Below, in pieces: positions 47,253-55,973 of a DNA stretch of 64,000 bases (the first letter of the stretch is position 1; each line of letters begins with the position of its first letter). The stretch is from Bacillota bacterium (GTDB taxonomy: Bacteria > Bacillota > Clostridia > Christensenellales > SZUA-584). A model generated the notes under the pieces. It saw only the letters and a program-made list of their open reading frames with translations, did no database searches and was not told the DNA's origin. Both the position numbers and the translations under genes were made by a program. The stretch is from positions 186,001 to 250,000 of the forward strand of contig JAEYKW010000006.1 in NCBI GenBank assembly GCA_023408075.1, written 5' to 3'.

Positions 47253-47687
47253 ATGGACAAAGATGAAAAGACGGCGCTGCTCGGTGCCGTGGATGAAAGT
47301 TTGATACGCGAGATGCCGACTCTCAATCTCGCCTATATCGGCGACACGGTTTACGACCTGTATATCAGAAGCTTTCTTGTAAAAAATAAAAAGGGCCGCG
47401 TCACCGATATGCATCGGTTTGCCTCCGGTGCCGTCAACGCGCGCGCACAGGCGCAGGCTGCGCTGCTGCTGGTTCCGGGTTTCAGCGAACGCGAGAGCGA
47501 TATTTTCCGTCTCGGAAAAAACGCCAAGAGTCGGCCGCCGAAAAATATGAGCGTGGAAGACTATTCGCTGGCCACGGGCATCGAAGCCGTCGTCGGCTAT
47601 CTGTTTCTGACCGGCCAGCAAGACCGATTGAACACGCTGTTTTCCGCGATTATCGCGCATTTTTTTGGGGAGGTCCGCCATGCCTGA
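47253..47687 (+). CDS. mrnC: Mini-ribonuclease III
   Basis: A 144-residue RNase III catalytic domain without the dsRNA-binding domain, the MrnC form that matures 23S rRNA in Firmicutes. Key motifs are LAYIGDTVYDLYIR (catalytic Asp) and the distal RLGKNAKSRPPKNMS and YSLATGIEAVVGYL. It heads the block mrnC-thyX-rlmB-yacP. No Shine-Dalgarno site is visible, and a -10 box lies only 9 nt upstream, so the message may be leaderless. Confidence 0.93.
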   Translation: MDKDEKTALLGAVDESLIREMPTLNLAYIGDTVYDLYIRSFLVKNKKGRVTDMHRFASGAVNARAQAQAALLLVPGFSERESDIFRLGKNAKSRPPKNMSVEDYSLATGIEAVVGYLFLTGQQDRLNTLFSAIIAHFFGEVRHA

Positions 47688-48414
47688 GGTTTGTTTGAAC
47701 GTAAAGCTCATATCGCATTCGCCCGAAGCCGCGAAACTCACGGCGATGGCCGCAAAGCTGTGCTACAGCCAATCGCATATTGACGATATTGAGAGCGGTC
47801 TCACGGATGAAAAAGCCGCCGCATTTATTTCCCAGATCGTCGATATCGGCCACCTCTCCACCATTGAGCACGCAAGCTATACTTTTGGTATTGAGGGCGT
47901 GTCGCGCACGCTGCTTGCGCAGATCACGCGGCACCGCATCGCGAGCTTTTCGGTGCAGTCGCAGCGCTATGTGAGCTATTCGAAAAACGGTTTTGGTTAT
48001 ATCGTGCCGCCCGCCATACGCGCGCTCGGCGATGATGCGGTGAAAAAGTACGAGGATCAAATGGCGACGATGCAGCGTTGGTACGACGACTGGCAGTCTG
48101 CGCTTGGCAACGAGGGCGAAAAATCGAACGAAGACGCGCGTTTTGTGCTGCCCGGCGCATGCGAAACGCGCATGCTGCTAACCATGAACGCGCGCGAGCT
48201 GCTGCATTTCTTCTCTCTGCGCTGCTGCAACCGCGCCCAGTGGGAAATACGCGCGCTCTCCTGGCGCATGCTCGAGCTTGTGATGCCCACTGCTCCCGCG
48301 CTGTTTTCCGCGGCGGGCCCGTCGTGCGTGCGCGGTGCGTGCGGCGAAGGCAAAAAAACATGCGGTCGTGCTGGCGAAGTACGCGGGCGGCTGCAGACAA
48401 TTGTGAAAGGCTGA
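47680..48414 (+). CDS. thyX: Flavin-dependent thymidylate synthase
   Basis: A 244-residue ThyX. The signature RHRIASFSVQSQRY contains the family motif RHRxxS. The C-terminal FFSLRCCNRAQWEIR and AGPSCVRGACGEGKKTCG are typical of Clostridial members. It makes dTMP from dUMP using methylene-tetrahydrofolate and NAD(P)H through FAD. The ATG overlaps the mrnC end by 8 nt and has GGGGAGG upstream. Confidence 0.93.
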   Translation: MPEVCLNVKLISHSPEAAKLTAMAAKLCYSQSHIDDIESGLTDEKAAAFISQIVDIGHLSTIEHASYTFGIEGVSRTLLAQITRHRIASFSVQSQRYVSYSKNGFGYIVPPAIRALGDDAVKKYEDQMATMQRWYDDWQSALGNEGEKSNEDARFVLPGACETRMLLTMNARELLHFFSLRCCNRAQWEIRALSWRMLELVMPTAPALFSAAGPSCVRGACGEGKKTCGRAGEVRGRLQTIVKG

Positions 48415-48417
48415 AAA

Positions 48418-49170
48418 ATGGATATTATATACGGCAGAAACGCGGTGAAAGCCGCGATAAAATCCGGCCGCTCGATCGACAAGGTCATCGCGGTCAAGGA
48501 ATTAAACGACCCGAGCGTGCGCGAGATACTGACGCTTGCGGCGCAGCATCATGTGCCCATCGTGCGGGCAGACAAGCGCAAGCTGGACAGCCTTGCGATG
48601 CCGTTCGGGCACGATGGCAAACCCGCCAACCATCAGGGCGTTGTCGCCGTCGCGGCCGCGAAGGATTACGCGTCGCTTGACGATGTATTAAAGCTTGCCG
48701 AGCAGCGCGGCGAACCCCCGTTCGTCATGATACTCGACGGCGTGACCGACGAAGGAAACTTAGGGTCCATCATCCGCAGTGCCGAGGTGCTCGGCGCGCA
48801 CGGGGTGGTCATGGGCAAACGCCGCAGCGCGTCGCTGTCTGCCGTGGCCTATAAAGCGTCGTCCGGTGCGGCAGAGGTGCTGCCTGTGGTCAAGGTGACG
48901 AATCTCGGCGCGGTCATCGACGAGCTCAAAAGCAAGAACGTCTGGATCGTCGGCGCGGATATGGAAGGTCAGGACATCGCGGGTATCGATTTAAAAGGTG
49001 CGATCGCGGTGGTGGTGGGCAGCGAGGGCGAAGGGCTTTCGCGCCTCGTCAAGGAAAGCTGCGATTTTCTCGCACGCATACCGATGAAAGGGCAGACGGG
49101 TTCGCTTAACGCAGCTGTCGCCGCCGCTGTGATCATGTACGAAAAAACAAGGCAGGATGCACATTCATGA
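48418..49170 (+). CDS. rlmB: 23S rRNA 2'-O-methyltransferase RlmB (SpoU family)
   Basis: A 250-residue SPOUT methyltransferase. The N-terminal substrate-binding part begins IIYGRNAVKAAI. The SpoU knot motifs are LDGVTDEGNLGSIIRSAE, AVVVGSEGEGLS and IPMKGQTGSLNAAVAAAV. It methylates the 23S rRNA ribose (G2251 in E. coli). It lies 3 nt after thyX and its stop overlaps the yacP start. Confidence 0.93.
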   Translation: MDIIYGRNAVKAAIKSGRSIDKVIAVKELNDPSVREILTLAAQHHVPIVRADKRKLDSLAMPFGHDGKPANHQGVVAVAAAKDYASLDDVLKLAEQRGEPPFVMILDGVTDEGNLGSIIRSAEVLGAHGVVMGKRRSASLSAVAYKASSGAAEVLPVVKVTNLGAVIDELKSKNVWIVGADMEGQDIAGIDLKGAIAVVVGSEGEGLSRLVKESCDFLARIPMKGQTGSLNAAVAAAVIMYEKTRQDAHS

Positions 49171-49622
49171 TCGTTGACGGCTACAACGTGATATACGCCT
49201 GGGGGCTTGATGTATCAAGCCTTGAAGACGCGCGCACCGCGCTGCTTGATACGCTGGACGATTACGCGGGTTTCACCGGCGAATCGATACTCGTCGTGTT
49301 CGACGGCTACCGGACGCGCAGCGCCGCAAGCGAGCTGCGTCACGGCCTGATTGATGTGGTGTTCACCGCGCACGGCGTCACCGCCGACACGCACATACAG
49401 CGCATCGCCAAAGCCAGCAAAGAGCCGCTCACGGTGGTCACCGGCGATTATTTGGAACAGCTTTCGGTGTTCGGGTCCGGCTCGATGCGTTTAACCCCCG
49501 CCGAGCTCAAAATCCTGATCCGGCAGGCGCGGGAAAAGCATATCGACCATATCCACCGCAGCACGCTGACCGGCAAAGAACTCAGAAAAAAGCTCTATCT
49601 TGATGCCATTTCAGATAATTAA
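49167..49622 (+). CDS. yacP: NYN domain ribonuclease YacP/Rae1
   Basis: A 151-residue NYN/PIN-like nuclease. The N-terminal IVDGYNVIYAW and later VVFDGYRTRS and VTGDYLEQL carry the conserved acidic residues. In Bacillus subtilis Rae1 cleaves mRNA in the ribosome A site. It is coupled to rlmB by ATGA overlap. Confidence 0.92.
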   Translation: MIVDGYNVIYAWGLDVSSLEDARTALLDTLDDYAGFTGESILVVFDGYRTRSAASELRHGLIDVVFTAHGVTADTHIQRIAKASKEPLTVVTGDYLEQLSVFGSGSMRLTPAELKILIRQAREKHIDHIHRSTLTGKELRKKLYLDAISDN

Positions 49623-49663
49623 TCGTATCACATAATTTGTATGATTATCACATTCTCCCCTTC

Positions 49664-49692
49664 TTGACGCGTCTATGGACAACCGTTATAAT
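49664..49692 (+). promoter_or_regulatory. Promoter of sigH
   Basis: TTGACG (49664-49669) and TATAAT (49687-49692) with a 17-bp spacer, placed between yacP and sigH. Confidence 0.85.
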
Positions 49693-49736
49693 AAGTTAAC
49701 TAAGCATTGGCCTTAAAAAAGCTGGAGGGAACCCTT

Positions 49737-50384
49737 TTGACGACCCCGTCTACAGTGAAAGAATCGTTGGCATTTGAAGAGATGACGGATGAGGCCGTTG
49801 CAGAACTTGCGCGCTGTAACGACGGCGATGCTCTCGAATTTCTGCTCAACAAATACAAGAATTTCGTACGGGCCAAGGCACGGTCCTATTTCCTTATCGG
49901 TGCAGACAGAGAAGACATCGTTCAGGAAGGCATGATCGGCCTTTATAAGGCTGTCCGTGATTTTCGGTCGTCCAAGCTCACGTCTTTCCGCGCGTTTGCG
50001 GAGCTTTGTGTCACGCGGCAAATCATCACAGCCATCAAAACGGCCACGCGCCAGAAGCACCGCCCGCTCAACTCGTATGTATCGCTCAACAAACCCGCCT
50101 ACGATGAGGAATCCGACCGCATGCTGATCGACGTGATATCGAGCGGCAAGATATCGAACCCTGAGGACATCATCATCGGGCGCGAGGATTTTTCGTCCAT
50201 CGAAACCAAAATGAGCAAGATATTATCGCCGCTTGAGATGCAGGTGCTCAAAAAATATATCGACGGCAAATCGTATTTCGAAGTCGCCGAAGAACTCGGG
50301 CGCAGTGTGAAATCGGTAGACAACGCGCTGCAGCGTGTGAAGAACAAGCTCGAGAAGCTCGTCACCACCGAGCACGGGCTGTAA
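49737..50384 (+). CDS. sigH: RNA polymerase sigma-H factor
   Basis: A 215-residue sigma-70 family factor. Region 2 (YKNFVRAKARSYFLIGADREDIVQEGMIGL, residues about 40-75) and region 4 (LSPLEMQVLKKYIDGKSYFEVAEELGRSVKSV) are typical of SigH/Spo0H, the transition-state and early sporulation factor. Gene order after yacP supports the name. The start is TTG at 49737, with GGAGGG 7 nt before it; an in-frame TTG 30 nt earlier has no ribosome site. Confidence 0.93.
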   Translation: MTTPSTVKESLAFEEMTDEAVAELARCNDGDALEFLLNKYKNFVRAKARSYFLIGADREDIVQEGMIGLYKAVRDFRSSKLTSFRAFAELCVTRQIITAIKTATRQKHRPLNSYVSLNKPAYDEESDRMLIDVISSGKISNPEDIIIGREDFSSIETKMSKILSPLEMQVLKKYIDGKSYFEVAEELGRSVKSVDNALQRVKNKLEKLVTTEHGL

Positions 50385-50386
50385 AC

Positions 50387-50761
50387 ATGACTTCGGATCA
50401 GCTTAAAGACCATATTTTGCGTCTGGAAAACGCACTGCTGCTCGGCGAAATTCGCGGGTCGGCGCAAAGGCTCGGGGAGATTCTCTCGCCGGGTTTTTTT
50501 GAATTCGGCAGCTCGGGCACCGTATACCGTTTTTACGAAGGCGATACATTTCCCTGCTTCCCAGAACATATTCGCGTTGAGATCGAGGATTTCAGCATCG
50601 TGCCGCTCGCAGACGACTGCGTGCTCGCCACATACACGTGCTTAAAGCACGACAAGACAAGCGGCAGCATCAGCCGCTCGCTGCGCAGCTCCGTCTGGCG
50701 CGAGACGGACGGTATTTGGAAAATCGTGTTTCATCAGGGCACGCCCTGCACGGCAATATAA
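50387..50761 (+). CDS. DUF4440 / NTF2-like protein
   Basis: A 124-residue protein of the NTF2-like fold. It has LENALLLGEIRGSAQRLGEILSPGFFEFGSSG at the start and SVWRETDGIWKIVFHQGTP at the end, as in DUF4440 proteins. No catalytic role can be assigned. It starts 2 nt after sigH and is probably cotranscribed. Confidence 0.83.
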   Translation: MTSDQLKDHILRLENALLLGEIRGSAQRLGEILSPGFFEFGSSGTVYRFYEGDTFPCFPEHIRVEIEDFSIVPLADDCVLATYTCLKHDKTSGSISRSLRSSVWRETDGIWKIVFHQGTPCTAI

Positions 50762-50786
50762 AAGGGCAAAGCCTGTGCTTTGCCCG
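50756..50786. terminator. Terminator after the DUF4440 and M56 genes
   Basis: GGGCAAAG-CCTGTG-CTTTGCCC is a perfect stem. On the minus strand it is followed by TTTTAT, ending the M56 transcript; on the plus strand it directly follows the DUF4440 stop. The 265 bp between here and the M56 stop show no supported gene. Confidence 0.7.
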
Positions 50787-51052
50787 AGAGTGGCGGTAAC
50801 CCATCATCTCATCATCACGATGAGAAGCGAAGCGGCGGCGGCGATGCGGACCGGCATCCAAATAGTTTCATCCGCTTTACATCATCTGCACACCGTTCAA
50901 ACGTCCGTGGTCGAAATAGCCGCTTCTGCGGTTTACATTATTCTGCGCAAACATTTGCGAGCACTGCGCAGTGGATAGGAGTGCACGAAATGCGCTGCAG
51001 AAAGGTGTTCCTGTGCACGATGCAGACAGTCGCGGCAACGCCTGTGTACCCG

Positions 51053-53695
51053 TCATGATCCGATATCCCTGTCGATGATTGTGCCGTCGAGCGCGTTGAT
51101 CGTGAGCAGCGAAGCGATACCGAGGTTATTCGTTATCGCGTTGTTGTCATCGAGCGCTTCACCCAAATCGCCGCCGATTCCGTCCATAAACGTGACGACC
51201 TCGTCCCCGAAGAAATCCCAGACGGGTGTGAATATGATCTGCCCTTCATGGTCCTTCCACGGCACGGGCATATAGCCGAGCCGGATCTCGCTGACACGGA
51301 TTTCCCTGCGCACAATCTGATCGGATGAGCCGGGGCCGCCATAAGCATTCTTTATAAACACCTGCTGCTTGAATATGTCCATGATCTCCGGAAATTCTTT
51401 AAGCTCAATTCCGAAAGCCTGCCTGTTCACCTCTGATTTTGCCGCGCTTATATTGATCCCGATAATTCCGCTGTCATCCACATACACCGTAACCTCGCCC
51501 GGCCTCCATATGGGCGTATATTCGGCGTTTGACACGTCGTCCTTTTCTTCCTGCGTCACCACACCGTCGCCGCGGGCAAATGTCGTCATCGCGCCGTCCA
51601 GCTCACGCGTAAATGTGAATTCGTAGCACTCCGGAAACCGGTCGCCCTCCATGCGTTTGCGGTCGAGCAGCTCACAGGCCTGCGTTTTTGCGATACCGAG
51701 ATAGTCAAAGCCCATTTCCCGCATTTTCTCTGTTGCCAATTCCGCCGCTTCTTCCACGCCGATATCGCACTTAAAAAGCTCCTGCCCCGTGTATTTCTCA
51801 CCTTCAAAAAAGCCCTGTTCGGTATCACCATAGTTGATAAAATTGACGATGAAGTTTTCTCCGAAGCTTCCAGTGCCATAATAAATATAGATATCTGCCG
51901 GCGTTGCCTTGCCGAGCTCCGCGAGACCATCGACGCTGATGCTTCTGTAGTCGCCGTTATCGGTTATCGTCATGCCGCTTTCGTCCGCCTGCGCTAATGT
52001 GGCATCCTTGTCAAACATCACATCCAGGCTCAAAGGATTGCGAACGGCGGTGTTCTCGTCCGGCGCGGTTTTGAGCTTGTTTTCCGCTTCCGCAATCATT
52101 TGCGTGAACATGTCTATATTCAGCTGCAAATCCTCTTTTGATAGCTGTTCGATGCTGTGTCCGTTCGGAGCAGGCGTCGGGGCAGGAGGCGCCGCTTCTT
52201 CGGCAGGCTTTTCTCCTCCGCTCGAGCCGCCGTTTGCGTACATCTCCTCAAAGCTTGCTTTTTGCGCCTTGTATCTTGCGATCTCCTCAATCAACTGATC
52301 CTTGCTCTGCAGCGTGAGTTCTCCGTATACCGGCACATCGCCCACTATGGCTTTGAGCATCTTTTGCGCATCCTCTTTCGTGATGGCTTGGGGCTTCAGC
52401 TCATAAATGCCCCACGTATCCACCGGCACAACCACTTCCGCGTCTACCGTGATGTCCATGCTTTTGGCTTCGTCATGCGCTTCGTCCTGCCATGTCGCCG
52501 GAGCAGAATACGTGTGAATCTCAGAGGCCTCTCCGCTGCTCTGCGCAATCGCCTGCGCCACGCTCTCGTTATCCTTCGACTGCACGATAACCTTTTCCGG
52601 CGTGGGCTGGCAGCCTGCGGTAAACGCGCCAAACAGCATCAGCAGCGCAAACACCAACACCGTGGCCTTCATTCGCTTCGTGGTCTTTTTCATATACAGG
52701 CTCCTTATTCTGACCCGCATCTTCATGCAGCCGTCATTAAGGCTCATCGCGGCCCGGGCGTGTGCAAATTCATTTTTGCCCGAGAAATTCAGTATCGTTT
52801 CAATGTATCTCTGGCGGTGGGATGTCCCGAGCTTTTTAACAACCATTTCGTCACAGGCCGCCTCCATATCGCGGCAGACCAGCCTGCCGCACAGCCATAC
52901 GAGCGGGTTGAACCAGTAAACGGCGCGAAGCACATTGAGCAGCCACAGGGCCAACAGATCATGCCGTTTGCAATGCATGAGCTCATGCATAAAAACATGC
53001 CGCACCTTCTCGGTATCCTTCTCTTTCACGAGCCCCTCGGGCACCATCAGAACGGGCCGGAACGCCCCCATGACCGCAGGAACCGCCGCCGCGCCCTGCA
53101 CCGCAATGCGAATGTGCCTCGACAGGCCGAGCTCGTGCTTGCATTTCTCCAGCATCTCAGCCATCCATTCTGGCGCTGTCCCTGCCTGACTGCGGATCAC
53201 CGTTTTCCTGAGCTGCCGCGACTTAAGCGAAAACCATATACCGCAGCCCGCTACACCCGCGAGCCATAAGCCCAATGTTATCGCCGTCCAATCGACACGA
53301 GTCGGCTTTTGGCTCTGCGCATCCTGCAACGGCGTCACAGCCTTCTGAGGTTCTGCCGTCTTGTCTCCCGGCGCGGGCTGATTGTCGTGATTCACCGGAT
53401 CAGCCTGAAAATGTGTGTTCTGGTGCGGCAAATTCACCCCTGCTTCGGGGATATCCGCCTGTTCGGAAACAACGGGCAGGCGTAAGCCTGAGCTTTGGGC
53501 AAGCACGAGCGGGCTCCACTGCGTCGTGATGCTGAAAGGAATCAGCAGCTTGAGCACCAGAATGCCCCACAGCATATATTGCAGTCTGGCATTGAGCTGC
53601 TTGCGAAATACCGTTTTCACAAGCCAAACGGCAGCGAACACACCGGCGGATATGGCCGTGTTGTAGGCCAGCAGCGTCACGATTTCCTGCGCCAT
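51053..53695 (-). CDS. M56 family (BlaR1-like) metallopeptidase with long extracytoplasmic tail
   Basis: An 880-residue membrane protein. Membrane segments near 8-30, 40-56, 137-155 and 248-265 surround the M56 zinc-protease motif HELMH (237-241). A further helix lies at 344-361 (ATVLVFALLMLFGAFTAG). The remaining 515 residues are outside the membrane and are not a penicillin-binding sensor domain; they include Thr/Glu-rich stretches and a linker of Pro/Ala (EEAAPPAPTPAP). By analogy with BlaR1 it would cleave the BlaI-like repressor encoded 1 nt upstream on receiving a signal, but beta-lactam sensing is not supported. AAAGGGGAG precedes the ATG. Confidence 0.88.
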   Translation of the reverse strand: MAQEIVTLLAYNTAISAGVFAAVWLVKTVFRKQLNARLQYMLWGILVLKLLIPFSITTQWSPLVLAQSSGLRLPVVSEQADIPEAGVNLPHQNTHFQADPVNHDNQPAPGDKTAEPQKAVTPLQDAQSQKPTRVDWTAITLGLWLAGVAGCGIWFSLKSRQLRKTVIRSQAGTAPEWMAEMLEKCKHELGLSRHIRIAVQGAAAVPAVMGAFRPVLMVPEGLVKEKDTEKVRHVFMHELMHCKRHDLLALWLLNVLRAVYWFNPLVWLCGRLVCRDMEAACDEMVVKKLGTSHRQRYIETILNFSGKNEFAHARAAMSLNDGCMKMRVRIRSLYMKKTTKRMKATVLVFALLMLFGAFTAGCQPTPEKVIVQSKDNESVAQAIAQSSGEASEIHTYSAPATWQDEAHDEAKSMDITVDAEVVVPVDTWGIYELKPQAITKEDAQKMLKAIVGDVPVYGELTLQSKDQLIEEIARYKAQKASFEEMYANGGSSGGEKPAEEAAPPAPTPAPNGHSIEQLSKEDLQLNIDMFTQMIAEAENKLKTAPDENTAVRNPLSLDVMFDKDATLAQADESGMTITDNGDYRSISVDGLAELGKATPADIYIYYGTGSFGENFIVNFINYGDTEQGFFEGEKYTGQELFKCDIGVEEAAELATEKMREMGFDYLGIAKTQACELLDRKRMEGDRFPECYEFTFTRELDGAMTTFARGDGVVTQEEKDDVSNAEYTPIWRPGEVTVYVDDSGIIGINISAAKSEVNRQAFGIELKEFPEIMDIFKQQVFIKNAYGGPGSSDQIVRREIRVSEIRLGYMPVPWKDHEGQIIFTPVWDFFGDEVVTFMDGIGGDLGEALDDNNAITNNLGIASLLTINALDGTIIDRDIGS

Positions 53696-53696
53696 A

Positions 53697-54104
53697 TTAA
53701 TCTCCCCTTTCTTCACTCTCCAGCCTGGAAACAAACTCTCTGAGCTGCTGCTGCTCATGAGCCGAAAGCTGTCCGCTTGCGGCCATGGCGGCAAAGAATT
53801 TCGATAAAGAGGCTCCGCTCATATGCGAGAGTATGCTTTCGCTTTCCATCTTCATCGCCTGTTCACGCGTAATTTGCGGATGATAAAGCCTGTCCGCTTT
53901 GGCATTGCAGGTTTCATATGCCGCAAGGCCTTTTCCGCAAAGATTATTCAGATAGGTATAGAACGTTTTGTAGCTCCATTTCACATCCTGATGCGAATTC
54001 CTTACGGTTTGCACAATTTGGCCCATCATCTGCGGCGGCTTGTCCCAAAGCGCATTGAGCAGTATCCAATCCGTATCCGTCAGTTTAACCGCCCTTTTTT
54101 TCAT
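53697..54104 (-). CDS. blaI: BlaI/MecI family transcriptional repressor
   Basis: A 135-residue winged-helix repressor (LTDTDWILLNALWDKPPQM, VKWSYKTFYTYLNNLCGKGLA). The C-terminal dimerisation part is longer than in some homologues (KFFAAMAASGQLSAHEQQQL). It lies immediately before the M56 peptidase gene, and the pair is normally cotranscribed and self-repressed. Confidence 0.92.
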   Translation of the reverse strand: MKKRAVKLTDTDWILLNALWDKPPQMMGQIVQTVRNSHQDVKWSYKTFYTYLNNLCGKGLAAYETCNAKADRLYHPQITREQAMKMESESILSHMSGASLSKFFAAMAASGQLSAHEQQQLREFVSRLESEERGD

Positions 54105-54129
54105 ACAGCACCCCTATCGCTAAATTTAA

Positions 54130-54154
54130 CGTCTATCTGTCTTTAATTTAGACG
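54130..54154. promoter_or_regulatory. Candidate BlaI operator
   Basis: CGTCTA and TAGACG form an inverted repeat with a 13-bp spacer, 26 nt upstream of the blaI start. The position suits autorepression. Confidence 0.5.
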
Positions 54155-54224
54155 ACAAGCCTTCCAATGTCAAGAATAATTTTTTAGCGTGCTGCAATCA
54201 GGCTGCAAAAATTATATGAACCCT

Positions 54225-54278
54225 ATTGACCACATGGTCAATAGATGCTACAATCCAATTGTTGACCGGGCGGTCAAC
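54225..54278 (+). promoter_or_regulatory. Promoter with two TetR-type operators
   Basis: TTGACC (54226-54231) and TACAAT (54249-54254) are spaced by 17 bp. The -35 box lies inside the inverted repeat ATTGACC-ACAT-GGTCAAT (54225-54242). A second repeat, GTTGACC-GGGC-GGTCAAC (54261-54278), lies downstream of the -10 box. The TetR encoded as third gene is the obvious ligand-responsive repressor. Confidence 0.85.
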
Positions 54279-54296
54279 AGAAAGGAGCATAGAAAA

Positions 54297-55169
54297 ATGA
54301 ATGTCATATCCGCAAAGCAGCTGACAAAAACCTATGGCAAAAACCGCGGCATCACGGGGCTTGATTTAAGCGTGAACGAAGGCGAAGTGTTCGGCTTCAT
54401 CGGCCCGAACGGCGCGGGCAAATCGACAACGATCAAGTGCCTGCTCGATTTCATCCGCCCCACGTCGGGCAGCTGCCGCATATTCAATCTCGACTGCGCA
54501 CAGAATTCCGCGTCGATCAAGAAGGATATCGGCTATATCCCCGCCGAGGTCAATTATTACGATGGGATGAAGGTCTCGGAACTCATCGCCTATTCGTCCA
54601 AATACTACCCCGGCGACCATAAGCCTTACGCGGATAAGCTTTGCGACGCGCTCGATTTGCACCCCGCGCGCAAAATCAGTGAGCTTTCCACGGGCAACAA
54701 AAAGAAGGTCGCCATCGTCCAGGCGATGCTTCACAAACCAAAGCTCTTAATCATGGACGAACCGACGTCCGGCCTCGACCCGCTCGTGCAGCATGAATTC
54801 TACGGTCTGGTCAAAGAAGCGAATCAAAGCGGCACAACGGTCTTTTTTTCGTCACACGTATTGAGTGAGGTGCAGCGCGTCTGCAGCCGCGTGGGCATCA
54901 TCCGTGAAGGCCGCCTGATCAGCACACAAACCATGGAGGAACTCACCGCCACGCAATATAAACGCGTGAAGGCCTCGCTGATCGGCGATTTCTCGCTGAC
55001 CGGCGCACAGGAAATCAAACGGCAGAACGGGTCCCTCGAGTTTTTATATAAGGGCTCGGCAGATGCGCTGCTCGCGGCTCTCGCGGCACGCCATGTAACG
55101 AATATCCTCATTGAAGACCCACCGCTCGAAGATATTTTCATGACATATTACGCGGAAGGAGACAGATAA
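54297..55169 (+). CDS. ABC transporter ATP-binding protein (exporter type)
   Basis: A 290-residue ABC ATPase. Walker A is GPNGAGKST, the signature is a variant, LSTGNKKK, Walker B is LLIMDEPTSGLD, and the switch histidine is in SSHVLSE. A C-terminal extension of about 70 residues is common in drug/lipid exporters of the NodI/CcmA-like class. It is the first gene of the operon; AAAGGAG precedes the ATG at 54297. Confidence 0.92.
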   Translation: MNVISAKQLTKTYGKNRGITGLDLSVNEGEVFGFIGPNGAGKSTTIKCLLDFIRPTSGSCRIFNLDCAQNSASIKKDIGYIPAEVNYYDGMKVSELIAYSSKYYPGDHKPYADKLCDALDLHPARKISELSTGNKKKVAIVQAMLHKPKLLIMDEPTSGLDPLVQHEFYGLVKEANQSGTTVFFSSHVLSEVQRVCSRVGIIREGRLISTQTMEELTATQYKRVKASLIGDFSLTGAQEIKRQNGSLEFLYKGSADALLAALAARHVTNILIEDPPLEDIFMTYYAEGDR

Positions 55170-55171
55170 CC

Positions 55172-55969
55172 ATGACACTGTTTTTAAGAGAACTCGCAGG
55201 CAATTTTAAATCCTTTTTAATCTGGACGCTGTGCATCATCGCGATACTCGGCATGTTCATGGCGATGTACCCCTCCTTCGCGGAGCAGGGCAGCAGCCTT
55301 GACCAGATGCTCTCCGGCTTTTCGCCCGAGCTGCTCAAAATGTTCAGCTTCGACAGCCTCGATTTTACCGTGGGTATGGATTACTATGCGTATATGTTCC
55401 AGTACATCCTGCTCGCCGCGATGATACAGTTCATGATACTCGGCGCGAATCTGATTTCCCGCGAGGAAGATGCGGGCACAATCAATTTTCTCTACGCAAA
55501 GCCGCTCTCAAGATCGTCCATCGTGACGGCGAAATTCCTCTCGGGGCTTGCCTATGCGGCTGTGTTCTTTGCGGTGTATGCGCTGTCGGTCTGCGCCGTG
55601 CTTGCCGCCGTGGATTCCGCCGTCATCGACATTGGAACCGTGCTGTTGCTGGGCCTTGCGCTGCTGCTCGGGCAGCTCATGATGATGGGCATCGGCCTGC
55701 TGCTCTCCATGTTCATCACCAAAACGCGCACCGTGATGTCCATCTCCATCGGCGTGGTGCTGCTGCTGTATGTTTTGAGCATGGTGGTGAATTTGAACAG
55801 CAGGCTGGACGCGCTCAGATATTTGACGCCGTTTCAGTATTTCGATGCGCGTACCATCGCGCACGGCGGCGGGATCGGCTGGGTTTATATCGCTCTACCC
55901 TTGGGCGTGGCCCTTGCGGGATACGCGCTGTCTCTGTTAATATACAACCGAAGGGACTTGAAATGCTAA
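55172..55969 (+). CDS. ABC-2 type transporter permease
   Basis: A 265-residue membrane protein with six hydrophobic segments (first FLIWTLCIIAILGMFMAMYP, last GWVYIALPLGVALAGYALSL). It has the extracellular loop and REEDAGTINFLYAKPLSR region seen in NatB/ABC2 permeases. Together with the ATPase 2 nt upstream it forms an exporter of unknown substrate. AAGGAG precedes the ATG. Confidence 0.9.
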   Translation: MTLFLRELAGNFKSFLIWTLCIIAILGMFMAMYPSFAEQGSSLDQMLSGFSPELLKMFSFDSLDFTVGMDYYAYMFQYILLAAMIQFMILGANLISREEDAGTINFLYAKPLSRSSIVTAKFLSGLAYAAVFFAVYALSVCAVLAAVDSAVIDIGTVLLLGLALLLGQLMMMGIGLLLSMFITKTRTVMSISIGVVLLLYVLSMVVNLNSRLDALRYLTPFQYFDARTIAHGGGIGWVYIALPLGVALAGYALSLLIYNRRDLKC

Positions 55970-55973
55970 AGCT

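Noticed and set aside
48250..48414. Possible frameshift near the thyX C-terminus
   Set aside because: The reading stays in one frame and contains the expected AGPSCVRG and GKKTCG motifs; only the last residues differ from relatives.
50787..51052. Small genes between the DUF4440 and M56 genes
   Set aside because: Open frames exist on both strands but lack ribosome sites, family motifs and consistent codon use.
52157..53269. Long open frame on the plus strand (370 codons)
   Set aside because: It is antisense to the M56 peptidase, which has clear membrane segments and HELMH.
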